A stretch of 62,316 nt of DNA from assembly GCA_938010765.1 (NCBI GenBank), contig CALLVX010000051.1, positions 1 through 62,316 on the forward strand. Direction: 5' to 3'. Shown piece by piece: positions 49,703 to 58,674 of this stretch. The first letter of the stretch is position 1. Every line of letters begins with the position of its first letter. The notes under the pieces were generated by a model. That model searched no databases. It was not told where the DNA came from and was given only the letters and a program-made list of their open reading frames with translations. The translations under genes were made by a program, and so were the position numbers. The stretch is from an uncultured Flavobacteriaceae bacterium (lineage in GTDB: Bacteria > Bacteroidota > Bacteroidia > Flavobacteriales > Flavobacteriaceae).

Positions 49703-49744
49703 CATAATTTAATACCATTTTTAAAATAAAAACGTATATTTGAC

Positions 49745-49779
49745 TTGGTGTTGGGAAACCAATACCAATTTTCTTTTTC
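49745..49779 (+). terminator. Hairpin with GAAA tetraloop and T-run after dnaJ
   Basis: TTGGTGTTGG (49745-49754) pairs with CCAATACCAA (49759-49768; one G-U) around a GNRA loop GAAA, followed by TTTTCTTTTT. First terminator of grpE-dnaJ. Confidence 0.7.
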
Positions 49780-49793
49780 ATAGCAATTTTTTT

Positions 49794-49830
49794 CCCATCC
49801 TTATTCATTTAAGGGTGGGTTTTGTTTTTT
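49794..49830 (+). terminator. Second terminator after dnaJ
   Basis: CCCATCCTTA (49794-49803) pairs with TAAGGGTGGG (49810-49819; one wobble) followed by TTTTGTTTTTT. Confidence 0.7.
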
Positions 49831-50137
49831 AGATTCTTTTTTGAACAGACTTTCCTAGTAGAAATGAGTGTCGATAGTGTCGGTTTTGTCTTCCAGAGAT
49901 AGTGCTTTTTTTTTACAAGGAACCCTATACTGTTGTCATAAGCTAAGCGGTGACTTTTTGATGCCCTAGAGGTTTCTTTCACCATTCATGTCCGTAATCC
50001 CTTCTTAAATCTAAAACTATTTTACAAAGACACCTATTGCGTTTACTTTTTAGCATTGATTATTTCTTGCTATTTTTCTTGTGCTGTTCGATAGTGAAAA
50101 GTTGTGGATTTGCAAAAGACGGTTGAAAGCATTTAGC

Positions 50138-50145
50138 TATCTTTG
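50138..50145 (+). promoter_or_regulatory. -7 box TATCTTTG of the ABC-2 operon
   Basis: A perfect TAnnTTTG, 14 bases before the ATG at 50160. Confidence 0.6.
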
Positions 50146-50159
50146 GTAAAATTGCCTAC

Positions 50160-51095
50160 ATGAACAATATTTTGGTCACGAAAGAAGTCACCAAACACTT
50201 TGGAAATTATACCGCACTAGATAAGGTCTCTTTAGAAATCCCAAAAAATTGTATTTATGGTTTGCTTGGCCCGAATGGTGCGGGTAAGACCACATTGATT
50301 CGAATCATCAATCAGATTACCTACCCGGATCAGGGGGAGGTAATGTTTGATGGGAAACCTTTACGACCAGAGCACATTTCAATGATCGGATACTTGCCCG
50401 AAGAACGGGGCCTTTATAAGAGTATGAAGGTAGGGGAGCAGGCCCTTTATTTGGCGCGCTTGAAAGGATTGGATAAGGTCGAAGCGAAAAAAAGACTTAA
50501 ATACTGGTTTGATCGTTTGGATATTGGCGATTGGTGGAACAAAAAGATTCAGGAACTGTCTAAGGGAATGGCACAAAAAATCCAGTTCATAGTTACGGTA
50601 TTACATGCTCCCAAACTTTTAATTTTCGACGAGCCTTTTAGTGGTTTCGATCCGATCAATGCCAACCTTATTAAAGATGAAATCTTGAAATTGAAGGACC
50701 AGGGTACATCGATTATTTTTTCTACCCACCGAATGGAGTCGGTTGAGGAACTATGTGAGCATATTGCATTGCTGCACCGTTCAGAGAAAATCTTGGACGG
50801 TAAACTATCGGATATAAAGAAAGCATATAAAAAAAATCGGTTTCAAGTTGGGATGTATTCGGAAAATGGAGAGATTGATTTAGACGAGATCAAGACTAAA
50901 TTTAAGCTTTCTTTCGTTGCTCATGATCTTGTAGAAAAACAACTAAACTTTACCGTTCAATTACCGACCAGCGATTCGAGAGGGTTATTGAGCTATCTTT
51001 CGGAGAAAGGGAATATTCACCATTTTCAGGAAAAAATTCCTTCTGCCAACGAAATATTTATCCAAACAGTGCAAAGCAAAAGTGCTCATGAGTAA
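50160..51095 (+). CDS. ABC-2 exporter ATP-binding protein (NatA-like)
   Basis: A 311-aa ATPase. Walker A G-P-N-G-A-G-K-T (about 38-45), signature L-S-K-G-M-A-Q-K (about 137-144), Walker B L-L-I-F-D-E-P (about 157-163), and a switch histidine in S-T-H-R-M-E-S. An extra C-terminal domain (about 220-311) is typical of NatA/CcmA-type exporters. The next gene, a permease with seven-odd membrane spans, overlaps it by 8 bases. Together they form a two-component exporter (Na+ or drug exporter, substrate uncertain). Confidence 0.93.
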   Translation: MNNILVTKEVTKHFGNYTALDKVSLEIPKNCIYGLLGPNGAGKTTLIRIINQITYPDQGEVMFDGKPLRPEHISMIGYLPEERGLYKSMKVGEQALYLARLKGLDKVEAKKRLKYWFDRLDIGDWWNKKIQELSKGMAQKIQFIVTVLHAPKLLIFDEPFSGFDPINANLIKDEILKLKDQGTSIIFSTHRMESVEELCEHIALLHRSEKILDGKLSDIKKAYKKNRFQVGMYSENGEIDLDEIKTKFKLSFVAHDLVEKQLNFTVQLPTSDSRGLLSYLSEKGNIHHFQEKIPSANEIFIQTVQSKSAHE

Positions 51096-52428
51096 ATTGC
51101 CATTGATTATAAGACGGGAGTATTTGGCAAAGGTGCGAAACAAATCGTTCGTAATAATGACCTTTCTTAGCCCTGTGCTCATGGTTGCCATGGTAGTGCT
51201 TGTTGCCTATCTGGCACAGGTGAACGATGCGGAAAAAAGAGTAGTTGCCGTTTTAAACCAAAGCGACTATTTTTCGACCGATTTTCAAACAACGGAGAGT
51301 GTCTCATATATCCGTTTTTTTGATATCGATTTGCAAACTGCGAAAGATTCTACTTCTAATATGGGGTATACAGGTCTGTTGTATATACCATCTGAGGAAA
51401 ATCTGGAAAGAGTAACGCAAATGGCTGTTTTCTTTACGAAGGATTCACCAAATTCGATTTTTCTTAAAAAATTGGAATGGGTTTTTGAAGATCGCCTTCG
51501 GCAAAGCAGGCTCCAACAAATGGGCGTTTCGTCTAAGGAATTTGCAACAGTTGATCGCGAATTTGAAATTAATACAACCACTTTTTCCGGGGAACAGAAC
51601 TTAAAGCACATCAATGAAATAAAGGCTGGGATTGGTTTGGCTTTTGGTTATTTGATAATGATGTTCATAATTATCTATGGTGGGTTTGTGATGCGAAGTG
51701 TCATCGAAGAGAAGACAAGTAGAATTATTGAGGTGATCATTTCTTCGGTACGACCATTTCAGCTATTGATGGGGAAAATTATAGGAACCTCTCTTGCCGG
51801 CTTAACCCAATTTGCAATTTGGATCGTTTCGGTAGGTATTTTGATTCTTATCGCCAGTATTTTTATAGATGTCGATCTAAACACGTTGAATGAAGGTTCG
51901 GATGTTATTAAAAACGAGACCGGTGATGCAATGATGCCCATTCCTTCAATAAGTGAAACTGCCAATCTGTATACGCAGGAAGTATTTGAACTACCTTGGT
52001 TAATGTTGATATCTTCTTTTCTAGTATACTTTATTCTGGGCTATCTGATATATAGCTCTATTTATGCGGCCATTGGGGCGGCCGTGGATAATGAGACGGA
52101 TACGCAGCAGTTTATTTTTCCAATAATATTGCCATTAATGCTTGCTATTTATGTTGGCTTTTTCTCCGTCTTCAACAACCCACATGGCCCTATAGCTGTT
52201 GGCTTTTCCCTCTTTCCCCTCACTTCGCCCATCGTAATGCTGATGCGGTTGCCCTGGGGTATAGGTGAAGGGGGCGTTCCGGTTTGGCAACTACTAACCT
52301 CAATTTTATTATTATTAGGTACCTTTATTGGTATAGTTTGGTTGGCGGCTAAGATATATCGTGTCGGTATCTTAATGTATGGTAAGAAGCCTACCTATAA
52401 AGAACTTTTTAAATGGCTGAAATATTAA
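51088..52428 (+). CDS. ABC-2 exporter permease (NatB-like)
   Basis: A protein of 446 aa from the ATG at 51088; a GTG 6 bases upstream is a weaker start. One N-terminal membrane segment (about 20-45), a large extracellular domain (about 50-180), then six membrane segments to the C-terminus (about 180-430). This fits the ABC-2 permease family (Y-L-A-K-V-R-N-K-S-F near the start). It overlaps the ATPase gene by 8 bases and the following MscS gene by 16 bases, so all are one operon. The substrate is unknown. Confidence 0.9.
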   Translation: MSKLPLIIRREYLAKVRNKSFVIMTFLSPVLMVAMVVLVAYLAQVNDAEKRVVAVLNQSDYFSTDFQTTESVSYIRFFDIDLQTAKDSTSNMGYTGLLYIPSEENLERVTQMAVFFTKDSPNSIFLKKLEWVFEDRLRQSRLQQMGVSSKEFATVDREFEINTTTFSGEQNLKHINEIKAGIGLAFGYLIMMFIIIYGGFVMRSVIEEKTSRIIEVIISSVRPFQLLMGKIIGTSLAGLTQFAIWIVSVGILILIASIFIDVDLNTLNEGSDVIKNETGDAMMPIPSISETANLYTQEVFELPWLMLISSFLVYFILGYLIYSSIYAAIGAAVDNETDTQQFIFPIILPLMLAIYVGFFSVFNNPHGPIAVGFSLFPLTSPIVMLMRLPWGIGEGGVPVWQLLTSILLLLGTFIGIVWLAAKIYRVGILMYGKKPTYKELFKWLKY

Positions 52429-53330
52429 CGATGTTACAGGGCGAGCCAAGCAAAACGGAAGCGATTTTGAAAGATAATATCTGGGGTACTATCAAAGAAT
52501 TTTTGAATCTAGGCATACATGTAGGGGAAGGTGATAGTTCTATTCATATCACCATAGGGTTGTTCTTGATGTTGACCTTATCTTTTATAGTGACTTATTT
52601 TGCGCTCAAATGGCTTAGAAAGCTGTTTACTAGGAAAATGCCCGATGAAGATAAGCAGAAGTTCATCAGCATATTTAAGTTTATTAATTACTTTGTATAC
52701 ATCATCGTGGTGCTAGTTACCATAAGTGCTGCAGGAATTAACATCACAATACTTATTACCGCTTCTGCGGCCTTGTTTGTTGGTTTGGGACTGGCATTAC
52801 AAGAGCTATTTCAAGATGTTATTGGTGGTGTCTTTATTATTTTAGACAAATCACTTAGTGTCGGGGACATTGTAGAAGTCGACAACAAGGTTGGCAGGGT
52901 TTTTGAAATTAAACTGCGTACAACCAGGGCAATTACCCGCGACGACAAAGTGATTATCATTCCAAATCATCACTTTATAAGTGATATAATCTATAATTAT
53001 ACCCAAAACCACAGAACCACAAGGGAATCTGTGAATGTAGGTGTAGCGTATGGTAGTGATGTACTCTTGGTGACAAGAATTTTAGAAGAAGCCGCTATGG
53101 AACAAAAAGGAGTATTGCCAAAACCAAAACCGTTTGTGCTGTTCGAGGACTTTGGAGATTCGTCTCTGCTATTTTCTATTCAGTTTTACGTAAACGATAG
53201 TTTTTCTGACCCAAAAATAAAGAGCGCCGTGCGATATGCTATAGATGCCAAGTTTCGAGCGCATCAAATTAGTATTCCGTTTCCCCAACGAGATGTGCAT
53301 ATCTTTGAGAATAGTAGAGGAAATGGGTAA
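52413..53330 (+). CDS. Mechanosensitive channel, MscS family (second copy)
   Basis: 305 aa. Hydrophobic segments lie at about 45-70, 90-110 and 115-140, with the TM3-like pattern I-T-A-S-A-A-L-F-V-G-L-G-L-A-L-Q-E-L-F (about 110-128). The beta-domain block G-D-I-V-E-V-D-N-K-V-G-R-V-F-E-I (about 151-166) and I-I-I-P-N-H-H-F (about 186-193) complete the family. It starts inside the end of the permease gene and its stop overlaps the next start by 8 bases, a tight operon. Osmotic control of the exporter locus is suggested but unproven. Confidence 0.9.
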   Translation: MAEILTMLQGEPSKTEAILKDNIWGTIKEFLNLGIHVGEGDSSIHITIGLFLMLTLSFIVTYFALKWLRKLFTRKMPDEDKQKFISIFKFINYFVYIIVVLVTISAAGINITILITASAALFVGLGLALQELFQDVIGGVFIILDKSLSVGDIVEVDNKVGRVFEIKLRTTRAITRDDKVIIIPNHHFISDIIYNYTQNHRTTRESVNVGVAYGSDVLLVTRILEEAAMEQKGVLPKPKPFVLFEDFGDSSLLFSIQFYVNDSFSDPKIKSAVRYAIDAKFRAHQISIPFPQRDVHIFENSRGNG

Positions 53331-54216
53331 ACAAAAATATGATTGGTCCAAGGTGGTACTTGGCTTTTTTTTCTATCTGTGTTCGGGTTATTTTATTTTT
53401 TGCCAAACTACAGATTTACTTCGTTTAGAATATACGGTCATACCAGAAAACCAATTTGGTATTCGAACAAATAGGTATAGGGCTTTGTTTAATATACCGA
53501 TTAAATTGGTCGAGGACCAATACTTTGTAACGGGCCTGGAATACAATCGATATGAATTTGAGTTCGATGTTGAACAACCCTTCCAAGTAAGCACTTTAGA
53601 AAGACTTCATATTTTGGATTTGAACCTGGGGTACATTTTTAAACTAAACCCTGACTGGCAGGTTGTGGGTATTGTAACCCCACGATTAGCCTCCAATTTT
53701 GAAGCAGGAATCGAAAACAATGACTTTCGACTTAATGGTTCCATATTGTTTTGGAAAGAAAAAAAGGAACAAGAGAAACCCTATCGCCTTATTTTGGGAT
53801 TAAGTTACAACAGTGCAACCGGTCTTCCGTATCCCTTGCCCCTAATAAATTATTACAAACGATTTCACCCAAATTGGTCGTATACCTTGGGTATACCTAG
53901 AACTGATTTTAAATATTACTTAAATGATAAGCATATATTTCAGGCCGTATTTTTTTTAGATGGCTATTTTGTAAACCTTCAAGATGATATCGTGTTGCCT
54001 AATAATAATCTTGGTGCCTCTATCTCACTCTCGGCATTGGTAGGTGCCATAGGATATCAATATAAAATAGCAAAACAAATTTCGTTTTATTCGATTGCCG
54101 GCTATTCCCTTAAACAAGAAGGACTTATTCGAGACGGAAATCGAGACCGTGTATTCACCTTGAATGACGAGGGAAATTTCTATCTTAGAACGGGATTTAA
54201 AATATCAATTTTTTAA
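53323..54216 (+). CDS. DUF6268-type outer-membrane protein
   Basis: About 297 aa from the ATG at 53323, which overlaps the MscS stop and precedes a signal peptide (about 12-27); the longer frame from 53245 would hide it. The mature part has the amphipathic strand pattern of a 12-strand barrel ending F-Y-L-R-T-G-F-K-I-S-I-F, aromatic-terminated as in outer-membrane barrels. The DUF6268 assignment is tentative. Tight coupling with the MscS gene points to cotranscription. Confidence 0.68.
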   Translation: MGKQKYDWSKVVLGFFFYLCSGYFIFCQTTDLLRLEYTVIPENQFGIRTNRYRALFNIPIKLVEDQYFVTGLEYNRYEFEFDVEQPFQVSTLERLHILDLNLGYIFKLNPDWQVVGIVTPRLASNFEAGIENNDFRLNGSILFWKEKKEQEKPYRLILGLSYNSATGLPYPLPLINYYKRFHPNWSYTLGIPRTDFKYYLNDKHIFQAVFFLDGYFVNLQDDIVLPNNNLGASISLSALVGAIGYQYKIAKQISFYSIAGYSLKQEGLIRDGNRDRVFTLNDEGNFYLRTGFKISIF

Positions 54217-54226
54217 AAATAGCAGC

Positions 54227-55390
54227 ATGTCAAGAATTTTGGTAATAGAAGATGAGGCCGCCATTCGTAGAGTACTGGTGAAGATACTTTCTGAAGAGAA
54301 CGATTCATATACAGTTGAGGAGGCCGAAGATGGCTTGAAAGGCTTGGAAACGGTCAAGAATAATGACTACGACTTGGTACTTTGCGATATTAAAATGCCC
54401 AAAATGGATGGGGTAGAGGTGCTAGAGGCTGTAAAAAAAATAAAACCGGAGATTCCGTTTATTATGATTTCAGGGCATGGTGATTTAGATACGGCCGTTG
54501 GCACCATGCGTGCCGGAGCTTTCGATTATATATCGAAACCACCCGATTTAAATCGCCTACTGACCACCGTTCGAAATGCACTGGATCGAAAAGAATTGGT
54601 AGTGGAGAACAAAATTCTTAAAAAGAAAGTCAGTAAGAACTATGAGATGATCGGGGACAGCAAAGAAATTTCCTCGATTAAAGATATGATAGAAAAGGTA
54701 GCGCCGACAGATGCAAGGGTACTCATTACTGGCTCGAACGGAACGGGTAAAGAGTTGGTGGCACATTGGTTGCATGAAAAAAGTCCGCGAAGTAACGGTC
54801 CCTTTATTGAGGTTAATTGTGCCGCAATACCCTCTGAATTGATAGAAAGCGAGCTGTTCGGTCATGTCAGGGGTGCTTTTACATCTGCGGTGAAAGATCG
54901 TGCGGGCAAATTCGAAGCCGCTAATAAAGGAACCATATTTTTAGATGAGATCGGGGATATGAGTCTTGCGGCGCAGGCTAAAGTGCTGCGCGCGCTTCAA
55001 GAGAGTAAAATCTCTAGGGTTGGTACCGATAAAGATATTAAGGTGAACGTACGTGTCATTGCCGCTACCAATAAAGATTTAAAAAAAGAAATTACCGATG
55101 GCAAGTTTCGAGAAGACCTATATCATCGATTGGCAGTAATTTTAATAAAAGTACCGTCGCTTAATGACAGAAGAAATGATATTCCATTACTTATTTCGCA
55201 TTTTACCCAAAAAGTAACCTCTGAACAAGGTATTGCGCCGAAGATGTTTTCAAGCGCAGCTATCAAACTTCTACAAGGGTATGATTGGACTGGAAATATA
55301 CGCGAGCTGCGCAATGTGGTAGAAAGACTTATTATTTTAGGCGGTAAGGAGGTTACTGATGAGGATGTAAAGCTGTTTGCCAGTAAATAG
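54227..55390 (+). CDS. Sigma-54-dependent response regulator without Fis domain
   Basis: A protein of 387 aa from the ATG at 54227; a longer frame starts inside the previous gene. Receiver domain about 1-120 with phospho-acceptor D54 (V-L-C-D-I-K-M-P) and Lys near Y-I-S-K-P. AAA+ domain about 145-385 with Walker A G-S-N-G-T-G-K-E, sigma-54 loop G-A-F-T-S-A (canonical G-A-F-T-G-A) and Walker B I-F-L-D-E-I-G-D. The protein ends after the AAA+ lid (L-F-A-S-K); the usual C-terminal Fis-type DNA-binding helix-turn-helix is absent. Its partner kinase is not next to it. Confidence 0.92.
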   Translation: MSRILVIEDEAAIRRVLVKILSEENDSYTVEEAEDGLKGLETVKNNDYDLVLCDIKMPKMDGVEVLEAVKKIKPEIPFIMISGHGDLDTAVGTMRAGAFDYISKPPDLNRLLTTVRNALDRKELVVENKILKKKVSKNYEMIGDSKEISSIKDMIEKVAPTDARVLITGSNGTGKELVAHWLHEKSPRSNGPFIEVNCAAIPSELIESELFGHVRGAFTSAVKDRAGKFEAANKGTIFLDEIGDMSLAAQAKVLRALQESKISRVGTDKDIKVNVRVIAATNKDLKKEITDGKFREDLYHRLAVILIKVPSLNDRRNDIPLLISHFTQKVTSEQGIAPKMFSSAAIKLLQGYDWTGNIRELRNVVERLIILGGKEVTDEDVKLFASK

Positions 55391-55425
55391 TGAGCGATCA
55401 AACTGTTGCATTGCACTAACCGCCC

Positions 55426-56118
55426 CTAGTTACAATCACCAATTTTTTCAAGTGCTTCAGCTGTAATTTTTCGGGTTTTGAAATTGTAATATTTGCGACC
55501 TTCCGACAAACCTGGTGTCAGCAGTTCTTTTTCGCACTCCTCATATATGTTTTCGGCAAACGACTTCGCCTCTGCGCAGTTGATAGTTTCAACTACTTTG
55601 TTTAAAGACTCCCGATACTTTTCCAAAGCTGTGTCTATTTTGTTCTTGAGAAAAACATCAGCCAATCTTTGAATTTCTGACTCATGCTCCAAATCATCAT
55701 TAGTGTTGGCGTTTTGCGTAAGTTCTTCTGAAGGCGATATGTTTATATGTTCATGATGATTTTCAAGGGCAGAAAGGCTATCATCTGTGTTAATTAAAAC
55801 TCTTTTCAAAAGACTTTTTGCATCTTCGAGAGAGCTTACTTTAGTAGCCCTCTTTAAAAGATACGCACTTTCTTCCATTCCGATGGCCGCATAGTCACAA
55901 CCACAGTCATCCATTTGTTTTTTAGATTTTTCAATCGCGTTGAGCGCTTTGAAGGCGTGGTATCTTGTTAAGTTTAGGTCGTTTTTTGAAATGGCTTTCT
56001 CGGTCTGAGTTTTTACAAACGTAATATTAGACCCGGCATACTCACAGGCCTCGGTAGGCTTGAGTGCGGTAAGTAATACAAGAATGAGCGCGTAGCTAAA
56101 AAAGTGGAACGCTTTCAT
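55426..56118 (-). CDS. Secreted hypothetical protein, 230 aa
   Basis: Not recognised. Signal peptide about 1-24 (L-V-L-L-T-A-L-K-P-T-E-A). The mature part is helical and Glu/Lys/Asn-rich with six to seven cysteines (C25, a C-G-C motif near 72-74, C-A-E and C-E-K-E, and a terminal C-N), suggesting disulfides in the periplasm. It is convergent with the sigma-54 regulator gene and about 196 bases from the start of the PPK2 gene. Function unknown. Confidence 0.6.
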   Translation of the reverse strand: MKAFHFFSYALILVLLTALKPTEACEYAGSNITFVKTQTEKAISKNDLNLTRYHAFKALNAIEKSKKQMDDCGCDYAAIGMEESAYLLKRATKVSSLEDAKSLLKRVLINTDDSLSALENHHEHINISPSEELTQNANTNDDLEHESEIQRLADVFLKNKIDTALEKYRESLNKVVETINCAEAKSFAENIYEECEKELLTPGLSEGRKYYNFKTRKITAEALEKIGDCN

Positions 56119-56314
56119 AATGGGTTTGGTTTGTAGTAAAATTTGGGCATTTTACCCTACAAAGTTAGCTATTGAAGGGCTGTCGAACCTAGTTTTTTCG
56201 ATACACGGCGCCGGAACGTCGTTATTTTGGATGAACCGGAAAATTCGCTTGACGAATGGTCACTTTTTTTAACAAAATTTACCGTTCACCGATAAAAAAT
56301 TCTATATTTCATGT

Positions 56315-57199
56315 ATGAAAAACGTTTCAATAGCCGACTATAAAGTCGATAAGGTCATAAAATTATCGCAACGAGCCACTTTCGAGGATTTTGGCGCTAC
56401 GGATAAAGACCTTAAGAAAGATTTAGAAAAAATAAGGGAAGAGTTGGGTGATTTCCAGGACACCTTGTACGCACATGGAAAATATGCAGTATTAATTTGT
56501 ATTCAAGGAATGGATACTGCCGGAAAAGACAGTCTAATTCGTGAGGTTTTCAAGGACTTTAACGCAAGAGGAGTGGTAGTGCATAGTTTTAAGGTGCCTA
56601 CAGAGCTTGAACGCCAACATGATTATCTTTGGCGGCACTACGTAGCTTTGCCGGCTAAAGGAAAATTTGCTGTTTTTAATCGCACTCATTACGAAAACGT
56701 ATTGGTTACTCGAGTGCACCCAGAGTATATTTTGGGGGAGCACATCCCAGCGATTCATACTGTAAAGAATATCGATCAATCATTTTGGGAAAAAAGATTT
56801 GAACAAATCAATAATTTTGAACGCCATATTGCAGAGAATGGCACATTGATTTTTAAGTTTTTTCTGCATCTCTCAAAAGAGGAACAACGGCAACGGCTAC
56901 TTCGAAGATTAGAATTGAAAGAGAAGAATTGGAAGTTTTCTCCAGGTGATTTACGGGAACGTACTTTATGGGACCGTTACCAAGATTGTTATGAGGAGGC
57001 CATTAATAAAACATCAAAACCAAAAGCACCCTGGTATATTGTGCCAGCCGATAATAAGAAGGCGGCAAGGGTAACTTTTGCGTCGATTTTACTTCAAGAA
57101 TTAACCAAGTACAAAGATATCGAGGAACCGGAACTCGATGCGAAAATTAAGGCTAACTTAGCGGCCTACAAATCACAGTTACAAAAAGAGGAAGAATGA
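56315..57199 (+). CDS. Polyphosphate kinase 2 family protein
   Basis: PPK2 enzymes transfer phosphate from polyphosphate to nucleoside mono- or diphosphates. The 294-aa protein has Walker A G-M-D-T-A-G-K-D-S (about 69-77), the Walker B region F-N-R-T-H-Y-E-N-V-L (about 124-133) with the lid R-H-Y-V-A-L, and a conserved R-E-R-T-L-W-D-R-Y near 214-222. The single-domain length is that of PPK2 classes I and III. The class (ADP- or AMP-specific) cannot be settled by eye. It overlaps the M28 peptidase gene by 4 bases. Confidence 0.93.
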   Translation: MKNVSIADYKVDKVIKLSQRATFEDFGATDKDLKKDLEKIREELGDFQDTLYAHGKYAVLICIQGMDTAGKDSLIREVFKDFNARGVVVHSFKVPTELERQHDYLWRHYVALPAKGKFAVFNRTHYENVLVTRVHPEYILGEHIPAIHTVKNIDQSFWEKRFEQINNFERHIAENGTLIFKFFLHLSKEEQRQRLLRRLELKEKNWKFSPGDLRERTLWDRYQDCYEEAINKTSKPKAPWYIVPADNKKAARVTFASILLQELTKYKDIEEPELDAKIKANLAAYKSQLQKEEE

Positions 57200-58575
57200 A
57201 GAAGTTAGTGATACTTTTTGCGTTGATTGCTGCCCAGGGATTTACGCAAACCGCCGATGAAAAACAAATGAAACTTATATTTGATGCAGCTCTTTCAGAA
57301 GGGAAGGCCTACGATTGGCTCAATCACCTTTCCAATCAAATAGGAGGAAGATTGTCAGGATCTGTTGAAGCCGAGCTGGCGGTTACCTATACAAAGGCAG
57401 AGCTCGATTCTTTAGGTTTGGACAAGGTGTGGTTGCAACCCGTAAAAGTGCCTAAATGGGTACGTGGCACCCCAGAGTTTGCATATATGGAAACAAGCCC
57501 TGGAGTAACGACCAATTTGCCTATTTGTGCTTTAGGTGGTTCTGTATCAACACCATTGGGAGGAATAAAAGGCGCTATTGTAGAAGTGAAAGGTGTTGAA
57601 GATTTAGCCAAAATGGGCAAAGAACAAATAACAGGTAAGATCGTTTTTTATAACCGACCAATGGACCCTACTTTTATTAGCACGTTTGAGGCATATTCTG
57701 GTTGTGTAGACCAACGTTATGCAGGAGCCGCCGAAGCTGCGAAGTACGGAGCCGTAGGGGTAATCGTTCGTTCTATGAACTTACGCTCGGATGATTATCC
57801 GCATACCGGTTCGATGAGCTATGGGGATATTCCTGTATCAGAAAGAATTCCTGCCGCCGCAATTAGTACTAGAGGGGCCGACCTTCTAAGTACTACCTTA
57901 AAATTAAACACAGATACCCACTTTTATTTTAAGCAAAACTGCAAACAGCTTGAAGACGTGGATTCTTATAACGTAATCGGGGAGATAACAGGAAGTACAC
58001 ATCCCGAAGAAATTATGGTGGTAGGAGGCCATTTAGACTCCTGGGATCTTGGAGATGGATCACATGATGATGGTGCAGGTTGTGTGCAAAGTATGGAAGT
58101 ACTACGGCTGTTAAAAAACACGGGATATAAGCCTTTGCGTACTTTAAGGGTAGTGCTGTTTATGAATGAGGAAAATGGTCTGAGAGGAGGAAATGCCTAT
58201 GCCGAAATGGCCAAGAATAAAAATGAGAAACATATTTTTGCTTTGGAAAGTGATTCCGGTGGTTTTACACCTCGCGGTTTTTCGTTTGATTGTTCTAAAG
58301 CCAATCTGCAAAAGGTCCAAGAATGGAAATCGCTCTTTGCTCCCTATTTAGTCCATATTTTTGAGGAGGGATACAGCGGTGCGGATATCAGGCCATTAAA
58401 ACAAGATAGCATGGTATTGGCCGGACTTCGCCCAGATTCGCAACGTTATTTTGATCATCACCATGCTGCCAACGATACCTTTGAACATGTAAATAGACGC
58501 GAGCTTGAACTAGGAGCTGCTGCCATGACGAGTTTGGTATTTCTTTTCGACAAATACGGGATAGTAATAGAATAA
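57196..58575 (+). CDS. M28-family zinc peptidase, secreted
   Basis: A 459-aa protein. Signal peptide about 1-18 (ending G-F-T-Q), a PA-like insert domain (about 130-230) and an M28 catalytic domain. Zinc ligands are visible in G-H-L-D-S-W-D (about 278-284), H-D-D-G-A-G-C (about 289-295), N-E-E-N-G (about 325-329), E-S-D-S-G-G (about 352-357) and H-H-A-A-N-D (about 424-429), as in carboxypeptidase Q-like enzymes. It overlaps the PPK2 gene by ATGA, suggesting one transcript. It probably degrades small peptides in the periplasm. Confidence 0.93.
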   Translation: MKKLVILFALIAAQGFTQTADEKQMKLIFDAALSEGKAYDWLNHLSNQIGGRLSGSVEAELAVTYTKAELDSLGLDKVWLQPVKVPKWVRGTPEFAYMETSPGVTTNLPICALGGSVSTPLGGIKGAIVEVKGVEDLAKMGKEQITGKIVFYNRPMDPTFISTFEAYSGCVDQRYAGAAEAAKYGAVGVIVRSMNLRSDDYPHTGSMSYGDIPVSERIPAAAISTRGADLLSTTLKLNTDTHFYFKQNCKQLEDVDSYNVIGEITGSTHPEEIMVVGGHLDSWDLGDGSHDDGAGCVQSMEVLRLLKNTGYKPLRTLRVVLFMNEENGLRGGNAYAEMAKNKNEKHIFALESDSGGFTPRGFSFDCSKANLQKVQEWKSLFAPYLVHIFEEGYSGADIRPLKQDSMVLAGLRPDSQRYFDHHHAANDTFEHVNRRELELGAAAMTSLVFLFDKYGIVIE

Positions 58576-58644
58576 TTTTAAAAATTATGCTATTTCTTTA
58601 GCATCACCGTAGGCCAGAAACTTTTAAACTCCGAACAAAAAAAG

Positions 58645-58652
58645 TACCTTTG
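58645..58652 (+). promoter_or_regulatory. -7 box TACCTTTG of the PPIase gene
   Basis: TAnnTTTG 22 bases before the ATG at 58675. No clear -33 partner. Confidence 0.55.
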
Positions 58653-58674
58653 CCGCTCATTTAAAAAGAGCATT

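Larger units (their letters stand above)
49703..50137. other. Intergenic region, two hairpins and little else
   Basis: About 435 bases between dnaJ and the ABC genes. The first 130 bases hold two terminator-like hairpins. I see no gene or conserved motif in the rest up to the -7 box at 50138. Confidence 0.6.

Noticed and set aside
49735..49742. TATATTTG as a promoter for a small RNA
   Set aside because: The predicted start would fall inside the first hairpin, so the element is probably chance or secondary.
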